Of a stretch of 48,643 nt of DNA, positions 21,767-29,899 are shown one piece after another (the first letter of the stretch is position 1; the number at the start of each line of letters is the position of its first letter). The DNA comes from Ophiobolus disseminans (lineage: Eukaryota; Ascomycota; Dothideomycetes; Pleosporales; Phaeosphaeriaceae): assembly GCA_010093685.1 (NCBI GenBank), contig MU006219.1, forward strand, positions 1,738,336-1,786,978, in the 5' to 3' direction. The notes below the pieces were generated by a model, which did no database searches, was not told where the DNA came from, and saw only the letters and a program-made list of their open reading frames with translations. The translations under genes and the position numbers were made by a program.

Positions 21767-22646
21767 GAGCTTACATGAGCACGGTACATTCTAGTACCTT
21801 CTATAGCTTCCACAGCCACTCTTTCCACATCATTTGCTTACGCATACTCTTGTATATAATCTTGCTTGTCTACTCTATAGAACAATCAACCTTCTTCTTC
21901 ATCTCTGCTCTCTTCCCACATGTTCGTCATCGGGCTGGAGCTCGACTGAGTGCCGAGGCATTCTAAAAGAATTGGTCGCTGTGGTACTCATCCTATGTGG
22001 AGTTATCGAGTCGGAGTTCCGGCTGCCCCCCATTGATGTGGCTTCGGTATTAAGTTCTTCGTTGGTAGCGGCGCTTTCCAAACCAGTGCTAACAGGTATC
22101 GTGGTGTCTCTCCTTTTCAACTCTTGACCATTTTCTTCGTTTCCTCCCAATCCCTGGTCCACGGATGTTTTCGCTTTTGACATGATGAGCTCATGGCCGA
22201 CCGTAATGATCCAGCGTCGAGAGACACTTGTAGCGCACTTTGAGGTGTTTGACTGGATGTGGAAAGCGACAGAGAGCAGTTGCTTTGGAGGTCACCTTGA
22301 TCTTCATTGTCAACAAGTGTGAAGGGGATTGAGGAAGAAGTTGGTTGATTGATAGAGTCTATCAAAGAGAGCGAATATATATCCTCCTGTTACATAAGCA
22401 GTGATGAAACAAGCTACTCCTGAGTAGGCATAGATGCTGGCATTCACGAATAGGCGACTTCCCATGTTGGGAGACATGGCAGGTCAAACGACGGGCCGTG
22501 CGAGCTAATTTTGCCGTTGCAAGGTATTTTATCCTTACTTCCGCGCGGTTGACGATCCAACCAAGAAGGTTCAAGAGTATTCTGCGATAACGTATCAATT
22601 GACGTCCTTGTAGCCACATCCAAGAGTCCGCGTTCAGTACTTACAT
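21767..22646. other. fragmentary region with LTR-like promoter modules
   Basis: Short overlapping minus-strand frames (21899-22183, 22117-22365, 22362-22619) are Ser/Thr/Gln-rich and cannot be chained confidently. Two TATA modules followed by CAATCAACC-TTCTTC-type leaders resemble the promoter part of the LTR family found nearby: one on the plus strand (TATATAATC at about 21853) and one on the minus strand (GATATATATTCGCTC at about 22375). I could not define ends or target duplications for either. Confidence 0.3.
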
Positions 22647-22809
22647 TGTCGGATGTGAGAGACAGGGCAAAAAGGAGGGGGAAGGTTGTTGTATTAAGAG
22701 AGCTACGGAGAGCAATTATATACGCAACTAGAATGAGTAAGCTTGTGACGAAGAGTCACGTGAGGATGCAGTTCACATGTACCTTGTAAGCTGGGGTGCC
22801 ATGCTGACA
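22647..22809 (-). mobile_element. solo LTR, copy 1 (163 bp)
   Basis: On the minus strand it begins TGTCAGCATGGCACC and ends CACATCCGACA, with an internal TATATAAT promoter. It matches the elements at 31096-31259 and 42868-43029 along its whole length with scattered differences. It is flanked by a perfect 5-bp target duplication: TACAT at 22642-22646 and 22810-22814. No retrotransposon coding sequence adjoins, so it is a solo LTR left by recombination between the two LTRs of a former element. Confidence 0.9.
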
Positions 22810-22814
22810 TACAT

Positions 22815-23036
22815 CTTACGATCCTCTTCGTTTTCGTAGAAAAGAAGTCGGGGATATCCAGGTTTTCCAATACTCGGCGTAGTGACATGCGGGGCCGACG
22901 AGCTCCAGGTTTCGGGTCTGAATTGCTTCAAAAGTTTCGTTGTGTGTTCGACCATGCCTGAATCCAGGTCTCCAACCCTGACATTCCATTTCAGTTCCTT
23001 TGAGGTCTTATAATCATCCGTCAATTTGTAGACCAC
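22815..23036 (-). pseudogene. gene fragment cut by solo LTR
   Basis: A coding-like frame (MVYKLTDDYK, then a charged stretch, then PRLLFYENEEDRKMY) runs directly into the solo LTR at 22809. The codon pattern is protein-like, but I know no family. With the LTR ignored, the next bases give either a stop (AAG ATG TAA) or a donor-like GTAAGATG, so the insertion may lie in an old intron. No continuous partner exon is certain on either side. Confidence 0.3.
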
Positions 23037-23039
23037 TGG

Positions 23040-24051
23040 ATCTAACGCACAATGAAGGGTTCCCGCTATCCTAGCGTCATAAAGAAAGATGGCCGACCTC
23101 CCGTTCGCGTTTGTTCAACAGGGAGACCAAGACGGTCCGTGTAACATAAACAACCATGGAACTTGATGGGAAACTTGAACTTCATTACTCAGTTCCTCGT
23201 GCGTATGGTGTACATGGTTGGAAGAGGTCAGGTCTACAAGATGCGAGGTATCGTGGCAGCAAGATTCGAAACTGAACAGACAGAGAAGCGAAAGATGTTC
23301 ACGGTGCCTCTACGCAACAAGTCGTAAAGTGAACGGAAGGAGGAACGACCTGGGGGAATCCGAAGCGTGAAGAGCGCGACGGAGATCAAGAGTACATATG
23401 ATCTTGTACAGCAAGCAACACAGACTGCAGTTATCGGCCAAACAAGTAAATGCCATGCGGATGCCCTATCAGAGCATGAATCCACCGATCTTGATGCAAA
23501 GCGACTCAAGCTATGCTCAATTGGCCCGGTGAGGTATGCGCGACGGATAGTCGCAGGCGGGCAGCCTCAAACCTGGGAATCGTCACCGCCATTTCCCCCC
23601 CACCACTATCAATACTTTCGAAGAAGAGCAATGCTCAGAGATTATGGGTGCGTACGCTGACGTGATAGCGAATGTCACCTTGATGTTGTTCGCTCGATAC
23701 AGGTCCCTCGCGTATCTTCCTGTGGGCAAAGCTTGGTCCGTTCGGGACCATGCGTGGTTCTGAGGACCAATAGGAAGATGAGCCGCTACGCTAATAATTT
23801 AAGCGTTACACAAAATCCGTGTCGAGCAAATCCCATGTCGCAAAGAACGTGCGAAAACAACAGGGGTAGTAAGATGTGAGCACTCGTTGCGAAGCGTGAA
23901 TCTAGCCACTTACTGCAGACAATACCCTCTAGCAAAATCTTATCCGTCAATCTCTTTTTCCGACCTCTCTACTATGTTCGCTCGTATGCAACAGCAGGCG
24001 GTACACCTCCGCGACATCGTCCATACCATCCCAGCCCTTCTTCCAGCCTCA
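23040..24051. other. intergenic, no supportable gene
   Basis: Short motif-free frames only (for example 23367-23660 plus and 23234-23509 minus). Flanks gene fragments and LTR remnants on one side and the DUF4267-like gene on the other. Confidence 0.35.
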
Positions 24052-24441
24052 TCACACCCAAGCCATCATACCGCACCACCCCCACCCCGCAATAACCGCC
24101 CCACTCAGCCCCCGAAACCACGCCTTCCCCGTTACCCCCTCCTTAACACAAACATACGCATCAATTGCGCCCAGATACGCGCCCAAAATAAACAACAGCG
24201 TATCCACCGCTTCGAACTTGCCCTGCAGGTAAAACGTCCACAGCGCGATGCCGATGACCGTAGTGCGGCCCATGCCGAGCGTCATGATGGACTGCGCTTC
24301 TTTGGATGCGTGCAGCCGGGCCGGGAATCCCATTTCGCGGATGGCGGCTTGAGGGGCGAAGAGCGGGACCATGCCGCCGAAGGTTAGGGCGGAGGCGACG
24401 AAGAGCGAGGGGATGTGGGTAAGCTGGAAAGTGGAGAACAT
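24052..24441 (-). CDS. small integral membrane protein, DUF4267-like
   Basis: Single exon, 129 aa. Four hydrophobic segments can be drawn: residues about 12-30 (LFVASALTFGGMVPLFAP), 54-71 (TLGMGRTTVIGIALWTFYL), 81-98 (TLLFILGAYLGAIDAYVC) and 110-128. The layout and the GMGRTTVIGIALW plus LG-AYLGAIDAYV blocks match the small fungal DUF4267 family as I recall it, which has no established function. The start at 24441 has an adequate context (ACAATG on the coding strand). Isolated between decayed sequence and the transposon island. Confidence 0.65.
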   Translation of the reverse strand: MFSTFQLTHIPSLFVASALTFGGMVPLFAPQAAIREMGFPARLHASKEAQSIMTLGMGRTTVIGIALWTFYLQGKFEAVDTLLFILGAYLGAIDAYVCVKEGVTGKAWFRGLSGAVIAGWGWCGMMAWV

Positions 24442-25157
24442 TGTGAGTGGGACCGGGTGGTGCGCGTGGTGGAGAGTTTGTGTGGAAGTTGGGTCATTGA
24501 GACGGAGGGTGGTTTGATGGTGCAGTCAGCAAAGGATGTGGTATACTATTTTGTATCGGATCCGACGGATTGAAGTTGTGGACAAGCTCGGAGGTACATT
24601 GAGGTTTGATGGGACGCCTGAGTTTGAGTGGCGCGCGTCATTAGGTTCGTGTTAGCATGACTCGTGCCCCAAAATTTTCATGAACGCGCCGAAAAACTTG
24701 TAGCTCTTGCTAATCATTTGTTGCTTGTTTTATAATCATTAATGACATGTCAATCTGCTTTCAGCCTGTGCTGAACATACATTAATAATGCGGACAATAA
24801 TTAGCAATTATTGAGAAACTCGTACCATTAGTAGTTGTATGACTACCTAATAGAGAGCTTCTACTCAGGCACAACGGTAGTGGTGGTACAATTTGTCCGA
24901 CAGCCTCAGGTTCCCCTTCCATAGATCACGTGTCCTTGGGGCAGTATAGCCTGTTTGGGCCTAGCCCCCACAGTGTATATAGTCCATCTCCATACTCTCA
25001 CCCGTACGTAGCAGTTAATTAGCACCTCGTGCATCACACTGCCACTATTCCATGCGCTATCTCCTCCGTACAGTCCATCACAATTGGTATTGTGTTGACT
25101 AAGATACTCTTCACGAGTGCGAAGATCAGTGTCTATGTGCAGCTGTGCCTAAGCTTA
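24442..25157. other. AT-rich flank of transposon island
   Basis: AT-rich from about 24660 to 24860 (many TAAT/ATTA runs), unlike the gene core. A TATA-like module (GTGTATATAG, about 24978) lies within a further LTR-like stretch beginning TGTCCGACAGCC near 24896, but its end cannot be found. No coding sequence. Confidence 0.4.
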
Positions 25158-25207
25158 CCGAGGAGGGTCGCGTAATGCCGCAGTTCGCGTAATGCCGCAC
25201 CCCACCA
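25158..25207 (+). repeat. left terminal inverted repeat (50 bp)
   Basis: Identical over 50 bp to the reverse complement of 27214-27263. Within it the motif CGCGTAATGCCGCA occurs twice in direct orientation (starting at about 25169 and 25187), so each element end carries two copies, a likely transposase-binding arrangement. Confidence 0.92.
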
Positions 25208-25310
25208 ATATTGCAATGTTGCAAGCATGAAGTTATTGAGCCACGTACCAAAGCTATTATTGCGAGTTTTTCTAAGGTATTATTCTAGAGGAGTAGCTCT
25301 ACAATTTGAG

Positions 25311-27164
25311 TTATCTAAACCTTCCTGGAGTATTGATAGTTCGGCCGCGACGAGTCAGTGTGGGTGTGGGTGCTGATTTGGGCTGGGCAGCAGCACCACC
25401 CCCAGCAACACTACCCACGCATCTTTTTTTTGGCTGAGGCTGGCAAGCAGGCTTTGAGGCCTTACGCTTGTCCAATTGGGCTAATTTTATAGCTTTTTCT
25501 GCGTTGCGTTGGTGTTTGAGAGCCTTGCGCGCGGCAGCTTTTTCAGCTTTCTCCTGAGCCCTCCGCTCCTTCTCCTTTACCCGCTCTTCTCGAGCAATAC
25601 GGGTACGCTCCTGAGTAATAAGCTTTGCCTCAGCCCTCAAGTCCTTCATCCAAAGCTTCTCTAGCCGTTCCTCCTCATTCTTACGGTCCTTTTCCAATCT
25701 GCGTGTCTTAGCATTACAGATCTTCCTTGGTGAATAGAGTATTGCCGTAGTATGAGATTCTCTAGCAGATTCGAGCTCCAGAGCACCCACAGGGATCTCA
25801 TAGTCTCTCTGCTTTAGTTTGAGTGAATGTCGTAGCCCCTGGTTCTCATGTTTAAGGAGGGCCTGCGAGGCTTGCAGTGAAAGGAGCGTAGCTTTAATTA
25901 TGTCACCCTCATGCCTATGAGGCTCCGCAGCAGTCACGAGATTGTTGATAGTACGCCTGTTGACTATCTCTATAGAGGTAGGGAACTCAGGAGGTGGTGG
26001 TGTTGTTGTTTGGAACTTTTTGAGGACCGGCTCAGGATCCATGGGCCATACCCCTGTGCGCTCAAACAACGACAGGACATTGTTGACGGTGAAGGAGGCC
26101 TTCCAGGCTTGTCTGAAAAGGGTATAGAAGTCTCCCTTCTTGAGTGAAAGTAGTCCCTGGGTGGCCTGGAGGTAGCCCTCAAGGGCGTGGGTGTAGGCGG
26201 CGCTCAGGGGTGAGAACAGCCCTATGTCTAATGGCTGCACCGTATGAGTTGAATGAGGAGGTAGTAATAGGGGTAGTATCCTCCGGGGCCTACAATACTC
26301 CAAGAACTCCAATGTCTGATGGGATGAATGGCTGTCAAGGAGGAGTAAACAATGACATAGGCCGGCCTTCTCCTTTGTATACCTATCAAACACCTGTTTA
26401 AGCCATGCAACGCCCATCTCATTGTTGCTCCACCCTGAGGCAGTTACGCCGACATGAGCCTCATCGTTGATCTCAATATCGCGAGTCCAGCGTTCTTGAA
26501 TGTTACCAGAAGTAGCTGCGTATAGTACGCTTGGTGGTAAGGCACTTCCATCTGCACAAACAGCTGCAATAACAGTCATCCACTCTCTATTGCCATCTGC
26601 AATAGGCTGCTGGCGACCCCCTGACTCCCACAAGTCCCTGCTGAATATTCTAGTTGATCCTTCACCCCTACCAAGATGGAAGCCCTTCTCATCCATATTG
26701 TATATATCAGAAGCGCGGAGGTGATATTTCCGTATTTTCTCATGCAGGTACGCAAAGTATAACTCGTACTTTGGTAGAGAATCAGCCTTGTGACGAGTGC
26801 GGTCTTTTCCCTTTACACGGTGCGTTTTAAGCTCAATCTTGTGGCGGCCAAGGAAGCGCGTCACCCAGCTTTGGGAGGCAGGCTTCCCAACAATTGACAT
26901 GCAGTAGTTCCGTAGCATACGCCTTGAGGGAGGCAAGCCGTCCTCTGTCAATTGTCTGATGTGGCTTACAAGGTGTAACTCCTGTTGTTGGCTTAGGAGT
27001 TGCTGGTTGACAGATTTGATAGCATACGGGTCACATTTGCCTTGGTGCCTCCGCGCAAGCGTTGTAGGGCAAATGTTGAACTGCGCAGCTACTTTTCGGT
27101 ACGAAAGATGTTCTCCTGAAGCTGCGCTTTCTAAAAACTCAATTGCTGCATTGATTGGATCCAT
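25311..27164 (-). CDS. pogo/Fot1-like DDE transposase
   Basis: Single exon, 617 aa. Residues 1-45 form a psq-type helix-turn-helix (SYRKVAAQFNICPTTLARR), and residues about 60-115 a CENP-B-type HTH (GLPPSRRMLRNYCMSIVG, then WVTRFLGRHK). The DDE_1 domain has three aspartates in the expected settings: Asp158 (YNMDEKGF), Asp277 (LLLLDSHSSH) and Asp313 (TVQPLDIGLF). The C-terminal third is a highly charged coiled coil (EKERRAQEKAEKAAARK), ending in the characteristic TRRGRTINTPGRFR. No stop or frameshift is present, so it could be active. It cuts and reinserts its own element at TA sites. Confidence 0.95.
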   Translation of the reverse strand: MDPINAAIEFLESAASGEHLSYRKVAAQFNICPTTLARRHQGKCDPYAIKSVNQQLLSQQQELHLVSHIRQLTEDGLPPSRRMLRNYCMSIVGKPASQSWVTRFLGRHKIELKTHRVKGKDRTRHKADSLPKYELYFAYLHEKIRKYHLRASDIYNMDEKGFHLGRGEGSTRIFSRDLWESGGRQQPIADGNREWMTVIAAVCADGSALPPSVLYAATSGNIQERWTRDIEINDEAHVGVTASGWSNNEMGVAWLKQVFDRYTKEKAGLCHCLLLLDSHSSHQTLEFLEYCRPRRILPLLLPPHSTHTVQPLDIGLFSPLSAAYTHALEGYLQATQGLLSLKKGDFYTLFRQAWKASFTVNNVLSLFERTGVWPMDPEPVLKKFQTTTPPPPEFPTSIEIVNRRTINNLVTAAEPHRHEGDIIKATLLSLQASQALLKHENQGLRHSLKLKQRDYEIPVGALELESARESHTTAILYSPRKICNAKTRRLEKDRKNEEERLEKLWMKDLRAEAKLITQERTRIAREERVKEKERRAQEKAEKAAARKALKHQRNAEKAIKLAQLDKRKASKPACQPQPKKRCVGSVAGGGAAAQPKSAPTPTLTRRGRTINTPGRFR

Positions 27165-27213
27165 GTTGGCAGAGATATTGCGTGTTGAAGTGGTAGCTGT
27201 AATTTTGTTGTGG

Positions 27214-27263
27214 TGGTGGGGTGCGGCATTACGCGAACTGCGGCATTACGCGACCCTCCTCGG
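27214..27263 (-). repeat. right terminal inverted repeat (50 bp)
   Basis: Perfect inverted copy of 25158-25207, ending CCTCCTCGG followed by TA. Contains the same doubled TGCGGCATTACGCG motif. Confidence 0.92.
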
Positions 27264-27700
27264 TACGCTAGGGCCCAAATGCACGTGCCACCAATCACGT
27301 AACTGTTCCTCCTCCTTATACCACCAAGTCACTTATGGGCTGTATTCCCAACAGCTATCAATATTCTGGCATAGACAAGTAAGCCTTGTGCACAGCTGCT
27401 TGGTGTAAGGCGTACGCGCGCACGTGAGGCAAAGCCTCGTGCGACGGCTGCGGCCTGTACGATATATACTGTTCTGCACACTCTGATCGATGTTCATCGA
27501 TTATACGTTCCTTTTTGGCTGCATGGCGCAGCGGATGCAGACCTGCGTTCTGACACTTGGTACATTGTCACCATTATTAAATGGATAGTTTGAGCAGAGT
27601 GAAGTTGTTGATTGAAGGCTGACTGATCCCCCAATGAGATGACTATATAACTAGTGGGTGGCTGGGGATCACCTGATCCCCAAATCTCATGTCCTTCAAC
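27264..27700. other. repeat debris with palindrome and tRNA-like A box
   Basis: Includes an 18-bp palindrome, GGGGATCACCTGATCCCC at 27664-27681, with a second TGATCCCC nearby (about 27624), and a stretch opening GGCTGCATGGCGCAGCGG at 27517 that resembles the 5' half of a methionine-type tRNA, with a good pol III A box (27524-27534) but no B box or foldable 3' half. On the minus strand a frame fuses the hAT remnant to this sequence. Probably LTR or SINE debris; not resolved. Confidence 0.35.
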
Positions 27701-28086
27701 ATTGACAACTTCCGCAATTTTCTCACTACTGTAGGCGCCTGTCATCTGTGGCAAGGCAATAAGCAAGTCTACAACTTCACCGTCGCTGCTAACGTAGTGC
27801 ACAACAACGCCCATAAAGCCACGCTTGCCGCCTCTTGTTGTCTATCCATTAAAGCTGATATAGATCTTACTCAGTGCCTTCGACAGCGCGGTTTTGACGC
27901 TAGGCTGCAGAGCCTCGTATAGCCGCATCACGTAGCGCGACACGCTTTGGTGATGAGTCCACAAAGCCGCCGTTGCCTCTGGGTTTGCAACCTTAAGCAT
28001 CCTACAAAACGCGGGCGTCGTGAACTCGCTTAATAGGTGGTTGTTTTCAACAAGCCAGTTGACAGCAGCAAGGCGAAACTCCTGGC

Positions 28087-28372
28087 AATTGAAGCCCGCA
28101 AGCTCATTAGCAAGGTCCTGAGCAGCCATGACTCTACCGTGCTTCATAATAGCGCGCAGCGACTTGTTACTATTACTTGCAACCTTAGGCACCTTTGCTA
28201 GGCGCCGCGTGTCGATGGCCACGCTTATCCTGCTTGCGATGGGCTAGACCCATGCAGGACCCACTTGTGGGTTTGAGAGCGGCGCAGTCACGCCTCACAT
28301 GTCTTCATGCTGCATAAATATTGACTACGCAAGTTGAACACCGTTGATTCAACTTGTGCCTGCCTTTTGGCC
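28087..28372 (+). repeat. direct duplication, left copy (286 bp)
   Basis: Identical, as far as I can compare by eye, to 28452-28737 (offset 365 bp). The copies then diverge, with partial similarity continuing for about 28 bp (TGCATGTAGT-GTGCCTATTTC). The pair brackets the N gap. Confidence 0.85.
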
Positions 28373-28441
28373 GGGGCTAGTGCATGTAGTTGTGCCTATT
28401 TCTGATGGACTGAGAGGGAAGAGTGGGCGAACTGAGTGATG

Positions 28442-28451
28442 NNNNNNNNNN
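28442..28451. other. assembly gap (10 N)
   Basis: Ten unspecified bases inside the decayed hAT element. The right edge of the gap coincides exactly with the start of the second copy of the 286-bp duplication, suggesting a scaffold join between overlapping or repeated contig ends rather than a measured gap. Confidence 0.95.
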
Positions 28452-28737
28452 AATTGAAGCCCGCAAGCTCATTAGCAAGGTCCTGAGCAGCCATGACTCT
28501 ACCGTGCTTCATAATAGCGCGCAGCGACTTGTTACTATTACTTGCAACCTTAGGCACCTTTGCTAGGCGCCGCGTGTCGATGGCCACGCTTATCCTGCTT
28601 GCGATGGGCTAGACCCATGCAGGACCCACTTGTGGGTTTGAGAGCGGCGCAGTCACGCCTCACATGTCTTCATGCTGCATAAATATTGACTACGCAAGTT
28701 GAACACCGTTGATTCAACTTGTGCCTGCCTTTTGGCC
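28452..28737 (+). repeat. direct duplication, right copy (286 bp)
   Basis: Second copy of 28087-28372. Starts at the base following the N gap and continues without interruption into the upstream part of the hAT coding sequence. Confidence 0.85.
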
Positions 28738-29634
28738 TGAGTTGGTGCATGTAGTCGTGCCTATTTCCTTTTTAAGGTTCAACCCCATACACTGCTCGAG
28801 ATGGCGTGCTCATGTTGACGTTGAGGTAGTTGTTTTGTACAGGCCGCCGCCGCCGCAGTCAACGATTTTGTGATCGTGGCAGTAACGGCAGACGAAGAAA
28901 ACACGATCTGGTTGCTTCCGGAGGACGACGCAGTAGCCGTGTAGGTATACCCAGCTTTTCTTCTGTTTCTGCGTTGCTAACGGCTTCATATGCCTAGGCA
29001 GACGCAACCAGTCAATCACATTGAAGTCGTTGGCAAAGGCAGCGTCAAAGTCCTCTAGCGCGTCGTTGTCCTTTGCCGTAGCTACCGTGGCGGGTTTGCT
29101 GCCCTTGGTGGCGACGATAGTGTCTTGAGGCTGGGATTCGCGTAATTGCGACTCGAATGTAAGCGGGACGGTTGTATTAGCGGTCGCTTCAGTTGCCTGG
29201 CTTGCTGCTATAGCCTTGCGCGGTGACAGGCGCTGATAAAATAACTGTAACGCGTCGACGCGAACAGGCTGCGACTCGGTGCCACGCAATAGGCCTTTCC
29301 GGCGCTTGCTAGAGATAGAGGCGCCCTGGCTCTTACGTTTGGTGGCGTGTAGCGGCGGCGACATAGTAACAATAAAGGCAGTAAGGTAGACGTAATGGAC
29401 GTGGTAGACGCTAAGGTTGTCAGTAGCACTGGGCATAGAACATGTAGAGAATCGTGTTGTTCATTGTGCTACGGGAACTAAGATCTACATCTCTGCCGGC
29501 TAGCGTTGTGAGCGCTAAGCCTTGTACGTACTAGCCTAGAGTGAGTGAGAGATAGGATGGAACCTAGGTCATATACCCTAAGTTAGAAAACTATCGTGAG
29601 ATAGCTTATACAGCAAAATCAAAAACCTTTCACT

Positions 29635-29785
29635 ATTCAAAAGGTCAAGCTAATCAAGCCTTTCAATCAAGCCTTAGGGAGAGGGCTTGATTGACGCCCC
29701 GATTGCCACTAAGAGGCTTGACTTGATTGAATAGTCACGTGATCAAGCCAAAACGTCAAGCAGATCAAGTCGGCTTGATTGTTAT
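29635..29785. repeat. subterminal TCAAGC/GCTTGA repeats of the hAT element
   Basis: About ten copies of TCAAGC or its complement, often as ATCAAGCC or GGCTTGATTG, are packed in 150 bp in both orientations beside the hAT transposase 5' end. hAT elements commonly carry such dense subterminal motifs as transposase-binding sites, so I assign them to that element and infer that its outer end lies near 29790. Confidence 0.6.
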
Positions 29786-29899
29786 CAACTATGCTCAGCG
29801 TGACGTGTTTAGAGGAGCGAAACTTGTGACGGTGTGTGGAGAGGGGGGAGTACTGCGCGGAATTGACTATCTGAGGTGGGCAGACCTGCTTATATACAT

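Larger units (their letters stand above)
25158..27263 (-). mobile_element. intact pogo/Fot1-like DNA transposon, 2,106 bp
   Basis: Bounded by 50-bp perfect terminal inverted repeats (25158-25207 and 27214-27263) that start CCGAGGAGGGTCGCG, with TA on each side (25156-25157 and 27264-27265), the target duplication of the Tc1-mariner-pogo superfamily. It contains one uninterrupted 617-codon transposase. Perfect terminal repeats and an undamaged reading frame indicate a recent insertion into an already repeat-rich, AT-rich site. Confidence 0.93.
27701..29364 (-). pseudogene. decayed hAT-family transposase
   Basis: From 29364 (MSPPLHATKRKSQG) a basic N-terminus leads to a BED-like zinc finger (FVCRYCHDHK, then CGGGGLYKTTTSTST). 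After several stops come LANELAGFNCQEFRLAAVNWLVENNH, then the catalytic-domain opening ALSKIYISFNG-stop-TTRGGKRGF and VVVHYVSSDGEVVDLLIALPQMTGAYS, family-typical hAT blocks. Stops include TAG at 27842-27844 where the family has Trp, TGA at 28810-28812, and about four more between 28588 and 28810 in the same frame. Most are explained by single C-to-T or G-to-A changes, as in RIP. The 3' half of the transposase, with the remaining catalytic residues and dimerisation region, is absent. A 10-N gap and duplication interrupt it. Confidence 0.8.

Noticed and set aside
27517..27590. Full tRNA gene beginning GGCTGCATGGCGCAGCGG
   Set aside because: Good A box, but no B box, no anticodon stem and no closing acceptor strand; kept only as a tRNA-like fragment.
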